A DNA stretch of 64,000 bases from Paenibacillus ihbetae. GTDB taxonomy: Bacteria; Bacillota; Bacilli; Paenibacillales; Paenibacillaceae. Location of the stretch: positions 992,001-1,056,000 of the forward strand of contig NZ_CP016809.1 in assembly GCF_002741055.1 (NCBI RefSeq), read 5' to 3'. Position numbers and translations under genes: made by a program. The number at the start of each line of letters is the position of its first letter. The stretch's first letter is position 1. This document shows, one piece after another, positions 1 through 7,841 of this stretch. The notes beneath the pieces were generated by a model, which searched no databases, was not told where the DNA came from, and saw only the letters and a list, made by a program, of their open reading frames with translations.

Positions 1-844
1 CCGGACCGAGCAAGAACTCCAGCGTTCCCGCTCCGGAGTACTGAACCGCCTTGGCTGCACGCACGGCCGCTTCTCCCATCCGGGTACGGACCTCGTCCGT
101 GATCACCGGACAAGGCGCTTCCTCGACGAGCTTCTGTCTCCGGCGCTGAACGGAACAGTCCCGCTCTCCGAGATGGACCGCGTTACCGTGCTTGTCCGCG
201 ATAATTTGAATTTCGACGTGCTTCATGCCCGTCAAATATTTCTCCAGATAAACGCCGGCATTGCCGAAGGCTTTCTGAGCTTCCTGCTGGGCCGTCGTAA
301 TCTGCTTGATCAGCGCTTCCTCGTCCTCGGCGATCCGGATGCCCTTGCCTCCGCCGCCTGCGGTGGCTTTGATAATCACTGGATAGCCGATATCGCGGGC
401 CAGCATAACCGCTTCATTCAGATCCTCGATCAGCCCGTCGGAGCCGGGGATAACCGGTACGCCGGCATCCTTCATCGTCTGCTTGGCTACCGCCTTATCA
501 CCCATGCGGTTGATGGCATCGGCTGACGGACCGATAAAGGTGATGTTGCAGGATTCGCAAATTTCGGCGAAGTCGGCATTCTCGGCAAGGAAGCCGTATC
601 CCGGATGGACGGCATCGCATTCGGTCAAGGTCGCCACGCTCATAATATTCGTAAAGTTCAGATAGCTGTCCTTCGATAACGTCGGACCGATACAATAAGC
701 TTCATCCGCCAGGCGAACATGCAGCGAGTCCCGGTCAGGCTCGGAATATACCGCAACCGTCGAGATGCCGAGCTCCCGGCAGGCACGGATGATGCGGACT
801 GCAATTTCGCCGCGGTTTGCGATTAAGACTTTTTGAAATGTCAT
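1..844 (-). CDS. accC: Acetyl-CoA carboxylase biotin carboxylase subunit, partial
   Basis: Carboxylates the biotin of the AccB carrier using ATP and bicarbonate, the first half-reaction of malonyl-CoA synthesis in the cytoplasm. The 281 codons present read [20 protein letters not shown] at the N-terminus, then the glycine-rich ATP-grasp loop ([17 protein letters not shown]). The 3' part lies outside the window on the left. The start is ATG at 842-844, preceded by AAGGAGG about 7 bases upstream. It lies 55 bases downstream of accB on the same strand, the usual accB-accC operon order. Identification is secure; only the truncation limits it. Confidence 0.96.
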   Translation of the reverse strand, partial: MTFQKVLIANRGEIAVRIIRACRELGISTVAVYSEPDRDSLHVRLADEAYCIGPTLSKDSYLNFTNIMSVATLTECDAVHPGYGFLAENADFAEICESCNITFIGPSADAINRMGDKAVAKQTMKDAGVPVIPGSDGLIEDLNEAVMLARDIGYPVIIKATAGGGGKGIRIAEDEEALIKQITTAQQEAQKAFGNAGVYLEKYLTGMKHVEIQIIADKHGNAVHLGERDCSVQRRRQKLVEEAPCPVITDEVRTRMGEAAVRAAKAVQYSGAGTLEFLLGP

Positions 845-899
845 GAAGTAACCTCCTTCGGACTCATAAGACTCCCGCTCATGGCGAGTACAGCGTGCA

Positions 900-1400
900 C
901 TACTCCGGCTTCACCAGGAACAGTGGCTGCCCGAACTCGACCAGCTGGCCGTTCTCGACGAGGACTTCAACGATCTCCCCTTTAACCTCGGCCTCCAGCT
1001 CGTTCATCAGCTTCATCGCCTCAATGATGCAGACCGTTGTCTTTTCGCTTACCTTGTCGCCGGGGCTGACGAAAGACGGCGCTTCAGGCGAAGGGGCGCG
1101 GTAGAAGGTCCCTACCATCGGCGATACAATCTTATGTAATGAGCTGTTGACCTCCGCTGCTTCCTGTGGGGCTGCTGCTGCAGGAGCCTGGTTGACCGCG
1201 GCTTGCTGCTGTACGGCTTGCGGTGCTACGGCCTGAGGCGCAGCAATGTAGGCTTGCGGCGCTACCTGCTGAATGACGGCCTCGGCAGGGTTTGGCTTCT
1301 TAATAGACAAACGCGTGCCTTCATTTTCAATTTCCAACTCATGTACGGATGTTTCATCCACCAGTTTAATAAGCTCTTTAATCTCGTTTAATTTAAACAT
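900..1400 (-). CDS. accB: Acetyl-CoA carboxylase biotin carboxyl carrier protein
   Basis: Carrier protein that holds the biotin shuttling carboxyl groups from biotin carboxylase to the carboxyltransferase. It has 166 residues: an N-terminal helical part ([20 protein letters not shown]), an Ala/Gln/Pro-rich flexible linker at about 45-85, and a C-terminal biotinyl domain with the EAMKLMNE motif, where Lys130 is the expected biotin site. Length and layout are normal for the family. It is the first gene of an accB-accC pair; an extended -10 box lies about 70 bases upstream. Confidence 0.96.
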   Translation of the reverse strand: MFKLNEIKELIKLVDETSVHELEIENEGTRLSIKKPNPAEAVIQQVAPQAYIAAPQAVAPQAVQQQAAVNQAPAAAAPQEAAEVNSSLHKIVSPMVGTFYRAPSPEAPSFVSPGDKVSEKTTVCIIEAMKLMNELEAEVKGEIVEVLVENGQLVEFGQPLFLVKPE

Positions 1401-1468
1401 AATCAGTCGTTCACTCCTTCACTTTCTGTAGAAGCCCTGATTCGGACAGTCAGTCGATAGCTTAGAGT

Positions 1469-1474
1469 ATTATA
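1469..1474 (-). promoter_or_regulatory. Likely -10 box of accBC
   Basis: On the minus strand this reads TATAAT preceded by TGA, an extended -10 element (TGnTATAAT), about 70 bases before the accB start. No good -35 is seen at 17 bases, as is common for extended -10 promoters. No FapR-like operator was recognised. Confidence 0.45.
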
Positions 1475-1486
1475 TCACAATCGAGC

Positions 1487-1520
1487 GAAATAGAAAGAGT
1501 CCAGGATAATCCCGGACTCC
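1487..1520 (-). terminator. Terminator after spoIIIAH
   Basis: On the minus strand a GAGTCC/GGACTC stem with an AT-rich loop is followed by TTTCTATTTC. It lies between the spoIIIAH stop and the accB promoter, so it separates the sporulation operon from accBC. The stem is short, so efficiency is uncertain. Confidence 0.55.
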
Positions 1521-1570
1521 GCAATGTTTATCATATAAAGGTGGTTTATGTTGAAAAACTGCGGATGCTT

Positions 1571-2437
1571 TTACGGGGCAACATATTGAACCGTAACCTT
1601 ATCCTGCGATACTTTCAGCTCTTTCATGACGAGGCCGACGATATCGGCGGCGCCTTTGGCGTCAAGCTTGTCGCTGAGCACGACGACATTGTATTTTTCG
1701 CTCTCTTCTTTCACGACGGCATTGCCGAACTGCTGCTGCAGCTGCGCCTCGATGTTGAGAATGATCTCCTCTTTTTCCTCCGCTTCTTTTAATTGCTCCG
1801 AAGCTTGGGCGGTCTCCTCCGGCTTGCTCTCATGGTTGTCGATCTTCGAAATCAGTTCGTCATATAATTTCATGTTCTTCTGTTCCCGGTCCAGCTTATA
1901 GGCATCCAGCTGAGCTCGAGCCGAGGAGGCTTGGGCCGCTACTTCCTCGAGCACCTGCTGCTCGGTTTTGCCGCCTTGCGTGCTGCTTGTTTCTGCAGGA
2001 TTCTCTTCACCCTCTTTGGTCTCCGTTACCTTAGGCTCTGCAGCATTGTCCTGTGGGGTTCCGGCTTGTTCCTGCTCTCCTTGCTTGCCTTGCTCTCCTT
2101 CTTTGCTTTGCTCTCCTGCTTTGCCTTGATCTCCTTGCGCGGCTGCGGCCGGATCTTCGCTGCCGGTCTGTGCTCCAGTGTCCGTGCTCTCGGCATTCTG
2201 CTCATTCGCGCCGGAATCCCCGTCGGTTCCTTCCTCGATCACTTCATTTACAACCAGCTCGTCGCTTGTGCCGTTCGCGCCTTGACCGGCTGCGGGCTTC
2301 TGGCCGTCAACCTGCGTGCTTTCGGCGACAGGCGGCGCTTTCGTGCCGGATTCATCCGTGAACAGATAGTAGGCTGACAGGATCACCATTAAACTCAGCA
2401 TCGAAACCAACCATATGGTTTGTCTTTTGTTATTCAT
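1571..2437 (-). CDS. spoIIIAH: Stage III sporulation protein AH
   Basis: Mother-cell partner of forespore SpoIIQ; in Bacillus the two bridge the intermembrane space of the engulfing forespore as part of the SpoIIIA-SpoIIQ channel. It has 288 residues: one N-terminal membrane segment (about 8-26), then a very long acidic, Gln/Gly-rich low-complexity stretch (about 30-160), then the conserved C-terminal domain (about 165-288) related to YscJ/FliF ring-building domains. It is longer than the roughly 220-residue B. subtilis protein, and the extra length is all in the linker. It is the last gene of the operon; the ATG start has AAAGGAGG about 10 bases upstream. Confidence 0.93.
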   Translation of the reverse strand: MNNKRQTIWLVSMLSLMVILSAYYLFTDESGTKAPPVAESTQVDGQKPAAGQGANGTSDELVVNEVIEEGTDGDSGANEQNAESTDTGAQTGSEDPAAAAQGDQGKAGEQSKEGEQGKQGEQEQAGTPQDNAAEPKVTETKEGEENPAETSSTQGGKTEQQVLEEVAAQASSARAQLDAYKLDREQKNMKLYDELISKIDNHESKPEETAQASEQLKEAEEKEEIILNIEAQLQQQFGNAVVKEESEKYNVVVLSDKLDAKGAADIVGLVMKELKVSQDKVTVQYVAP

Positions 2438-2514
2438 TTGAACGTATCCTCCTTTAAATAAAAAGCCTTAACTTTGAGCCGCGAATGAATGGTCATCCGG
2501 GCGGTAAAACGCTG

Positions 2515-3156
2515 CTACTGCTTTCGCGGAACAACCGATATGCGGTGGGACGGTACATTGAGTCCCCGCTGGATCGCATCCACAATCAAGTTCTTGACGA
2601 TCTCGTTCTCTGCTCCCTTGGCGACGACGAGCACTCCGCGAACCTGCGGTTTAATCCGCTTTGTGACGATCGGCGTTTCTTTGCCGGATGAATCATAAGT
2701 CACGATCTGGCCGTCGCGCTGGTAGCTCGTGACATGGCGCCTGCCGCCGTTGGCATCGGTCTCCTCGGTCAGCTCCTGGGTGTCCTTGATGTCCTTCTGA
2801 ACGACAAGCTCCTCCGTGGATTCCACGGTGACCATGACATCGACGGCACCGACCCCTACGATTTGCTCCAGCATCGTCCGCGTCCGCATCTCGAAGTCCT
2901 GCTCGATGCTCTCGAACTCGCTGCTTCCGCCGGCAGGCTCGCTGCCCTGGCCGGTCGATGATACCGCCGCGGTTTCCGGCGGCTCGCGGCCGATATTTTC
3001 ATGATCCAGCTTCTTTACGTTGACGAAGGAGTTGAACAGCATGATTGCGACGCCAATGAGTCCTAGTATTATCAGCCAGCGGAAGGTCTGCATTTTTTTG
3101 GCTCCGCCGGCGCCGCCGCCAAGCCACTGTTCAAGCCGCTTCAGCCATTTTCCCAT
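2515..3156 (-). CDS. spoIIIAG: Stage III sporulation protein AG
   Basis: Ring-forming component of the SpoIIIA-SpoIIQ feeding-tube complex in the mother-cell membrane. It has 213 residues, with one transmembrane segment near 25-45 and a conserved C-terminal ring-building region (KRIKPQVRGVLVVAKGAEN). Possible starts at 3165 (GTG), 3159 and 3156 (ATG) lie close together; 3156 is chosen because GGAGG lies 8 bases upstream of it. Only 14 bases separate it from spoIIIAF, so the two are co-transcribed. Confidence 0.93.
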   Translation of the reverse strand: MGKWLKRLEQWLGGGAGGAKKMQTFRWLIILGLIGVAIMLFNSFVNVKKLDHENIGREPPETAAVSSTGQGSEPAGGSSEFESIEQDFEMRTRTMLEQIVGVGAVDVMVTVESTEELVVQKDIKDTQELTEETDANGGRRHVTSYQRDGQIVTYDSSGKETPIVTKRIKPQVRGVLVVAKGAENEIVKNLIVDAIQRGLNVPSHRISVVPRKQ

Positions 3157-3170
3157 CATCCTCACCTCCG

Positions 3171-3896
3171 TTATAACTTCTTGTCATCCTGTCCATGCTC
3201 CGGCAAATGTATCGTTATCAGATCCGGGTTAAGATCCCATCTCTGGCTGATGTATTTGACAATCTGTGCCTCTCGTGCTTTGTATTCTTTGCTTACGGCC
3301 TCTCGCCCTTGAGGCGGCTCCGCACGGCCCTTGTTGTCCGTTGTGCCGGACTCTATATTTACTTCAATCGTTTCGACAGGGGTTACCCCGATCGGCTCTT
3401 TCTCCTCTGCGCCCTCTTCGGAAACGGCAGCCTCGGATGGTGCGTTTAGCTTCACATCCACGGAGCGAATATCCGCTCCCGTGTACGAATTGCCCTCCGC
3501 CCGGGTTGCCGCCAGCACGACCTCGACCTCCTGCACCGCTTCTCCCGTCTCGGCTGCGATCTCCTCTTTCATGACGCGGGCAAGCTCGCTGCCTGCCCAC
3601 TCCAGGCTCTGGCTCTGCTGCACATCCTTCAGCTTGTCGGCTTGGGCCAGAATGGATTCCAGCTGCATTTCCGGCGGGAGCCCTTTCTCCTGCCGCTCAA
3701 GCTCCTGCGCCAGCTGCTGCTCCGGCGGATCTGTCAGCAGGCGGATGATCGGGCTGAGCAGCGTAAGGAGGATGATCAGGCTCAGAACCAGCCGCGCGTA
3801 CCGCTCCAACGCTTTCCCTGGAAGAATCAGGTCTACAAAAGCAGCGAAGAGCACGACCATGATGACATTTTTGAGCCAATCCGAAAGCCAGTCCAT
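3171..3896 (-). CDS. spoIIIAF: Stage III sporulation protein AF
   Basis: Membrane protein of the SpoIIIA complex. It has 241 residues: two predicted transmembrane helices at the N-terminus (about 8-24 and 34-54), then a soluble region with ring-building similarity ending in the conserved ITIHLPEHG segment. The middle (about 165-200) is acidic and Glu-rich. It sits between spoIIIAE and spoIIIAG as in other spore formers. Confidence 0.92.
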   Translation of the reverse strand: MDWLSDWLKNVIMVVLFAAFVDLILPGKALERYARLVLSLIILLTLLSPIIRLLTDPPEQQLAQELERQEKGLPPEMQLESILAQADKLKDVQQSQSLEWAGSELARVMKEEIAAETGEAVQEVEVVLAATRAEGNSYTGADIRSVDVKLNAPSEAAVSEEGAEEKEPIGVTPVETIEVNIESGTTDNKGRAEPPQGREAVSKEYKAREAQIVKYISQRWDLNPDLITIHLPEHGQDDKKL

Positions 3897-3931
3897 CGAT
3901 TATCCCTCCTTGCGCTTGACCGGCAAGAGCG

Positions 3932-5152
3932 TCACCGCATCATGACCGTTATGTTGCCTGCGGTAAGCAGAATCGTAATCGCCAGGAAAAACATCATGCT
4001 CACGGCAGCCAGCGCGGCGAATACGTACAGCAGCGTCTTGCCGATCGCCTGCAGGCAGGTTGTGATCGGCGTGTCGCCCAGCGGCTGCATGACGGCCGCC
4101 GCCAGATTGTAGATCAAGGCGAGGGTCAAAATCTTGATCGCCGGAAAAGCGCAGAGAAACAAGATGATGATGACCCCTGCCAAACCGATTGAATTTTTAA
4201 CGAGCAGCGATGCCGAGATCACGGTATCCGTTGCGTCCGCGAACATTTTTCCCACCACCGGGACGAAGTTGCCGGTGACGTACTTGGCCGTGCGGATCGT
4301 GACGCCGTCCGCCACGGAGCTCGTAATGCCCTGCACCGAGATGACGCCGAGGAAGACGGTCAGCATGACGCCCAGGAACCCCATCGCGATCCCCCGGAGC
4401 AAATTGCCGAGCTGGGTCAGCTTGTACTTTACCGACAGCGAGCTCACCAAGTGCAGAAGCGCCGAGAAGAAGAGCAGCGGAAATACGATGGTTCTAATGA
4501 GCGTTCCTACCGTATGTACCATGAAGATGACCAAGGGATGCGCAACCGATACGGTCACCACATTGCCCATCGATGCCATCAGGGCAAAGAGCAGCGGCAG
4601 CATCGCCATCATGAAGTCGATCATGCCGGTGATCGCGTCTTTGGCGTAGCCGATCGCAACGCTGAAGCTGTTGACCGCAATGACCAGCACCACCATGTAG
4701 CAGATCGTATACGCTACCCTGCTCACGGTGCCCTTCTCGAAGGCCGTCTGCAAATTTTCCAGGATCAGGCTCATGATACTCAGCATGATGATCGTAACTA
4801 GCAGCTTTCCGTTATATAGCACCTCATGCCAGAGATATTTTCCAAGCCCGGACATCATGCCTTTAAAGCTGAAGCCATCGCCGCCCGGCAGAAGCATATC
4901 CATCAGGGACGGCGTCCTGCCCTCGGGAAAGAACCCGCCGTAGTCCTTCATCAGCTGCTCCCAGTATTTCTCCACCTGCTCGGTCGGGAGCTGCTCCGTT
5001 TGCTCCGTTACCAGGTCTCCGGCAGGATTGTCGGCAGCGGTAGCCGTAGCGGCCGCAGGCGCTATGCTTATGAACATGCTCGACACCAGCAGCATGAGCT
5101 GCAGGATGATCAGCCTGTATAAACCGGTTTTACACGATCCTCCACCTGCCAC
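3932..5152 (-). CDS. spoIIIAE: Stage III sporulation protein AE
   Basis: Polytopic membrane protein of the SpoIIIA complex. It has 406 residues with a signal-like N-terminus (LIILQLMLLVSSMFISIAPA) and about seven further hydrophobic segments between 110 and 406. The start is GTG at 5150-5152, with a strong GGAGGGAGGGG ribosome site just upstream. It lies 15 bases after spoIIIAD. Family length (about 400) matches. Confidence 0.94.
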   Translation of the reverse strand: MAGGGSCKTGLYRLIILQLMLLVSSMFISIAPAAATATAADNPAGDLVTEQTEQLPTEQVEKYWEQLMKDYGGFFPEGRTPSLMDMLLPGGDGFSFKGMMSGLGKYLWHEVLYNGKLLVTIIMLSIMSLILENLQTAFEKGTVSRVAYTICYMVVLVIAVNSFSVAIGYAKDAITGMIDFMMAMLPLLFALMASMGNVVTVSVAHPLVIFMVHTVGTLIRTIVFPLLFFSALLHLVSSLSVKYKLTQLGNLLRGIAMGFLGVMLTVFLGVISVQGITSSVADGVTIRTAKYVTGNFVPVVGKMFADATDTVISASLLVKNSIGLAGVIIILFLCAFPAIKILTLALIYNLAAAVMQPLGDTPITTCLQAIGKTLLYVFAALAAVSMMFFLAITILLTAGNITVMMR

Positions 5153-5167
5153 GCCCCTCCCTCCTTA

Positions 5168-5557
5168 TCAAGCCGGGAGGAGCTTCAGGACCGTCTCGAT
5201 GATGATCCCGATAATCGGTACAGCGAGTACCAATATGAGCACTTTTCCCGCCAGTTCTATTTTGGAAGCGATCGATTCCTGACCGGCATCCCTTACGATT
5301 TGCGCCCCCATTTCCGCGATATAGGCTATCCCGATGATCTTCAGCACCGTTTTGAGATAGATCATCTGGACGCCGGAGTTCTCGGCCAAATCCTCCAGCA
5401 TCCGGATCACGTCGCCGATCTTTCCGATCAGGAACAGGAAGATCATGACGGAAGTCGCCACGGCGAGAAGGAAAGCGAATAACGGCTTCTGGTCCTTGAC
5501 GACCAGAATCAGTACGGTAGCGATTAGACCGAGGCCTACCACCTGGATAATTTCCAT
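5168..5557 (-). CDS. spoIIIAD: Stage III sporulation protein AD
   Basis: Small membrane protein of the SpoIIIA complex, 129 residues with four hydrophobic segments. It begins MEIIQVVGLGLIATVLIL, close to the B. subtilis N-terminus. The ATG at 5557 is preferred over an upstream GTG at 5566 because AGGTGG lies just before it and the family starts here. It follows spoIIIAC by 9 bases. Confidence 0.94.
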   Translation of the reverse strand: MEIIQVVGLGLIATVLILVVKDQKPLFAFLLAVATSVMIFLFLIGKIGDVIRMLEDLAENSGVQMIYLKTVLKIIGIAYIAEMGAQIVRDAGQESIASKIELAGKVLILVLAVPIIGIIIETVLKLLPA

Positions 5558-5566
5558 AAGGTCCAC

Positions 5567-5770
5567 CTACTGGAATAGAAAAATACTTTTGATTTCCTTA
5601 AGCAGATCATCGAGCAGCCTGACGACCATAAACAGCACCACCACAAAACCGATGAGAGTCACCCAGTGTGCCATATCCTCTTTGCCCATCTGTTTCAGGA
5701 CCGTATGAATCATGGCGATGATGATGCCGATCCCGGCGATCTGGAAGATGGCGTTGACTTCAATGTTCAT
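5567..5770 (-). CDS. spoIIIAC: Stage III sporulation protein AC
   Basis: The smallest SpoIIIA membrane protein, 67 residues with two transmembrane helices. It opens MNIEVNAIFQIAGIGIIIAM and contains HWVTLIGFVVVLFMV, both highly conserved in the family. The length equals the family norm (67-68). It sits between spoIIIAB and spoIIIAD. Confidence 0.95.
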   Translation of the reverse strand: MNIEVNAIFQIAGIGIIIAMIHTVLKQMGKEDMAHWVTLIGFVVVLFMVVRLLDDLLKEIKSIFLFQ

Positions 5771-5785
5771 TTCCTTGGCACCTCG

Positions 5786-6304
5786 CTAAAAGATCAAAAT
5801 GACGATCAATGCTCCAATTAACAGCCCCAGACTCTTGCTCATTTTTTCATATTTCGCCTGGTCCTCCCTTGCCGCCTCTTCTTCATGCTTCAGCTGCTGG
5901 GCGGCCAGCGCAATATGCTTCATCTGGTCCTGCCTGTCACTGGTGCCAAGTACGCCGCTGAGCTGTTCCATCACTTCCCTTTCGGCGTTTCTCATGGAAG
6001 TCCGCTTCCAGTAATCCTCCAGAGCTTTGCGTATGCTGTCCTGAGCCGATAAGCCGTAATCCGGCCTCATATACTGCGCGGCTTGGGCAAACAAGGATTT
6101 CAGAGGGTCCCGGAGAGAGGCGCTGATTCGTTCCAGTGCGTCCGGAAGCGGCGTAAAGCCATAGCTGATCTCGGTTTCAAGCCGCTGTAGCGCCAATATC
6201 AGCTCCCGAAGCTGCCTTGGTCTGACCGCGAACTGCTGGGCCTGATAAAAGCCTGCCAGCGTTCCTGCACCAATGACGAGCAAAGCACCTATCAGTTTAA
6301 GCAT
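5786..6304 (-). CDS. spoIIIAB: Stage III sporulation protein AB
   Basis: Component of the SpoIIIA complex with hydrophobic segments at both ends and a helical soluble middle; the fold is related to type II secretion GspF. It has 172 residues starting MLKLIGALLVIGAG. An upstream in-frame ATG at 6310 exists, but the 6304 start matches the family N-terminus and has GGTG at better spacing. The start lies inside the end of spoIIIAA (8-base overlap), indicating translational coupling. Confidence 0.94.
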   Translation of the reverse strand: MLKLIGALLVIGAGTLAGFYQAQQFAVRPRQLRELILALQRLETEISYGFTPLPDALERISASLRDPLKSLFAQAAQYMRPDYGLSAQDSIRKALEDYWKRTSMRNAEREVMEQLSGVLGTSDRQDQMKHIALAAQQLKHEEEAAREDQAKYEKMSKSLGLLIGALIVILIF

Positions 6305-7295
6305 AGGCATCACCGCCAGGCGGACCGCTGGCGGCGGACTGAAGCGTTCGCTGCCCTCCGTCATAGAGCTTGAAGGACCTCGTATCCCCGCTGCGGCTGA
6401 GCACCGCGTACATCTCGAACATTCGGTTCTCGATGAGTCCCGACAGCGCCGGCCGTCCGCGCATATCCTGAACGGATGAGCCGTGCGCCGTGGCGATGAC
6501 GCTGATGCCGGCATGGAGCGCCTCGACGACCGCCTCCGCATCTTCGGCCCTGCCGATCTCGTCCACGATGAGCACATCCGGCGACATGGATCTGATCATC
6601 ATCATCATGCCCTCGGCTTTGGGACAGCCGTCCAGCACGTCCGTCCTTGGACCGACGTCGAACCCGGGAACTCCCCGCTGGCAGCCGGCGATTTCGGAGC
6701 GTTCGTCCACAATGCCCACTTTCATGCCGGGCCAGCGAACGGCGCCTGCCCCCCACTGGCCGTAGCTGATCTGACGGGCCAGATCCCGAAGCAGCGTTGT
6801 CTTTCCATGCTGAGGCGGGGAGAGGATCAAGGTGTGCATGACGCGCTTGCGTTTGCGATCCAGCAGATGCGGGAGCATCTCGTCGGCCGCCCCGCGAATC
6901 TCTTTGGCAATCCGCACATTAAAGCCGCTGATATCCCGAATATGCTCCACCTTCCCGCCGCTGAGAACCGTACGCCCGGCCAGACCGACCCGGTGCCCGC
7001 CGGGGATGGTTATGAATCCTTTCCGCAGTTCCTCTTCCATGGTGTAAAGGGAATGATTACTGATCAGATCCAGCAGCCTGTGTGTATCCTCCCGTGTCGG
7101 CTTGTACGCCTCCTCCGGCCGCAGCGTCAATCCGCCTCTGCGATCCAGGAAGTGGTATCTGCCCTGCGAGTTGATTTCGAGAGGGCGCTCCTCCCGGATT
7201 CGCACCTCCTCCACTTGCTCCAGCAGCTCACTCGGCAGGTTCAGCAGCATTCGTTTGACGGATTCGGGAAACAGCCCCAGCCAATTCAGAGTCAT
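6297..7295 (-). CDS. spoIIIAA: Stage III sporulation protein AA (ATPase)
   Basis: Cytoplasmic ATPase of the SpoIIIA channel, related to type II/IV secretion ATPases, acting in the mother cell. It has 332 residues, with a Walker A motif SPPQHGKTTLLRD at about 160-172, an acidic Walker B stretch DVLIVDEIG and a downstream GHRVGLAG-type N-domain. ATG at 7295 is chosen over an in-frame TTG at 7310 because GGGGGAA lies between the two at proper spacing. It is the first gene of the eight-gene operon, behind a sigma-E-like promoter. Confidence 0.95.
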   Translation of the reverse strand: MTLNWLGLFPESVKRMLLNLPSELLEQVEEVRIREERPLEINSQGRYHFLDRRGGLTLRPEEAYKPTREDTHRLLDLISNHSLYTMEEELRKGFITIPGGHRVGLAGRTVLSGGKVEHIRDISGFNVRIAKEIRGAADEMLPHLLDRKRKRVMHTLILSPPQHGKTTLLRDLARQISYGQWGAGAVRWPGMKVGIVDERSEIAGCQRGVPGFDVGPRTDVLDGCPKAEGMMMMIRSMSPDVLIVDEIGRAEDAEAVVEALHAGISVIATAHGSSVQDMRGRPALSGLIENRMFEMYAVLSRSGDTRSFKLYDGGQRTLQSAASGPPGGDAYA

Positions 7296-7361
7296 ATCAA
7301 TTTCCCCCAAGTTGTCCTTTTTTTGAAAATCTGCCTTCTGTTAAAAAGATTTCTTATCCCA

Positions 7362-7390
7362 TGTGTATGCTTGTACCCCGCATTTATGAC
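7362..7390 (-). promoter_or_regulatory. Sigma-E type promoter of the spoIIIA operon
   Basis: On the minus strand GTCATAAA (-35, 7383-7390) is followed after 13 bases by CATACACA (-10, 7362-7369), close to the B. subtilis sigma-E consensus (GTCATATT / CATACANT). It lies about 65 bases upstream of the spoIIIAA start. In B. subtilis this operon is known to be sigma-E driven, so sequence and family agree. Confidence 0.72.
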
Positions 7391-7399
7391 GGGAATCTA

Positions 7400-7666
7400 T
7401 CATTTTTTCAAGACTCCGTATAAGAGGCAGGTTACCCCGCACAATATCCAGCCGATCTTCCCCCATGACAGCTTATCCGCCATGCCTACAAGCCCGATTG
7501 TCGTGGTAAGGATCAGAATGAGCGGGCCGGTAAACGCTAGCGCGGAATTGACGGCGAGCGCCTTATCTACTTGGTTCAGGCGAAGCATGACAATCGCAGC
7601 CACGATCTCGAGGCTGCCCGAGAACAGCCGAAGCGTTGCCATGCTGGCGACGAACTTGTCCAGCAT
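7400..7666 (-). CDS. yqhV: YqhV family membrane protein
   Basis: Conserved small membrane protein of unknown function (DUF2619/YqhV type), in Bacillus also found directly upstream of spoIIIAA. It has 88 residues with three hydrophobic segments, starting MLDKFVASMATLRLFSGSLE. ATG at 7666 is chosen because GGAGGG lies about 9 bases upstream; an in-frame ATG at 7714 would add 16 poorly hydrophobic residues. Its sporulation link is inferred from position only. Confidence 0.85.
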   Translation of the reverse strand: MLDKFVASMATLRLFSGSLEIVAAIVMLRLNQVDKALAVNSALAFTGPLILILTTTIGLVGMADKLSWGKIGWILCGVTCLLYGVLKK

Positions 7667-7766
7667 AAAAATTTTCCCTCCTTCTTCCATAGTGTGATGA
7701 TTAAAAATATGCATGCATCACCGAATTTATCTCTATTTTTTTATTTCATAGACACGATTCTCACAA

Positions 7767-7810
7767 CAAAAAAAAGACTGCCCCGGGCATTTGCCCTTGA
7801 GACAGTCTTT
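7767..7810 (-). terminator. Terminator of aspartokinase gene
   Basis: On the minus strand AAAGACTG pairs with CAGTCTTT around an inner GGGC/GCCC stem, followed directly by a run of eight T. It lies 32 bases after the lysC stop, a strong intrinsic terminator. Confidence 0.85.
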
Positions 7811-7841
7811 GCTCTATGAACAGCACTAGAATGATATGAAC

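Noticed and set aside
6483..7697. 404-codon plus-strand frame opposite spoIIIAA and yqhV
   Set aside because: Shadow frame; spoIIIAA with its Walker motifs on the other strand is certain.
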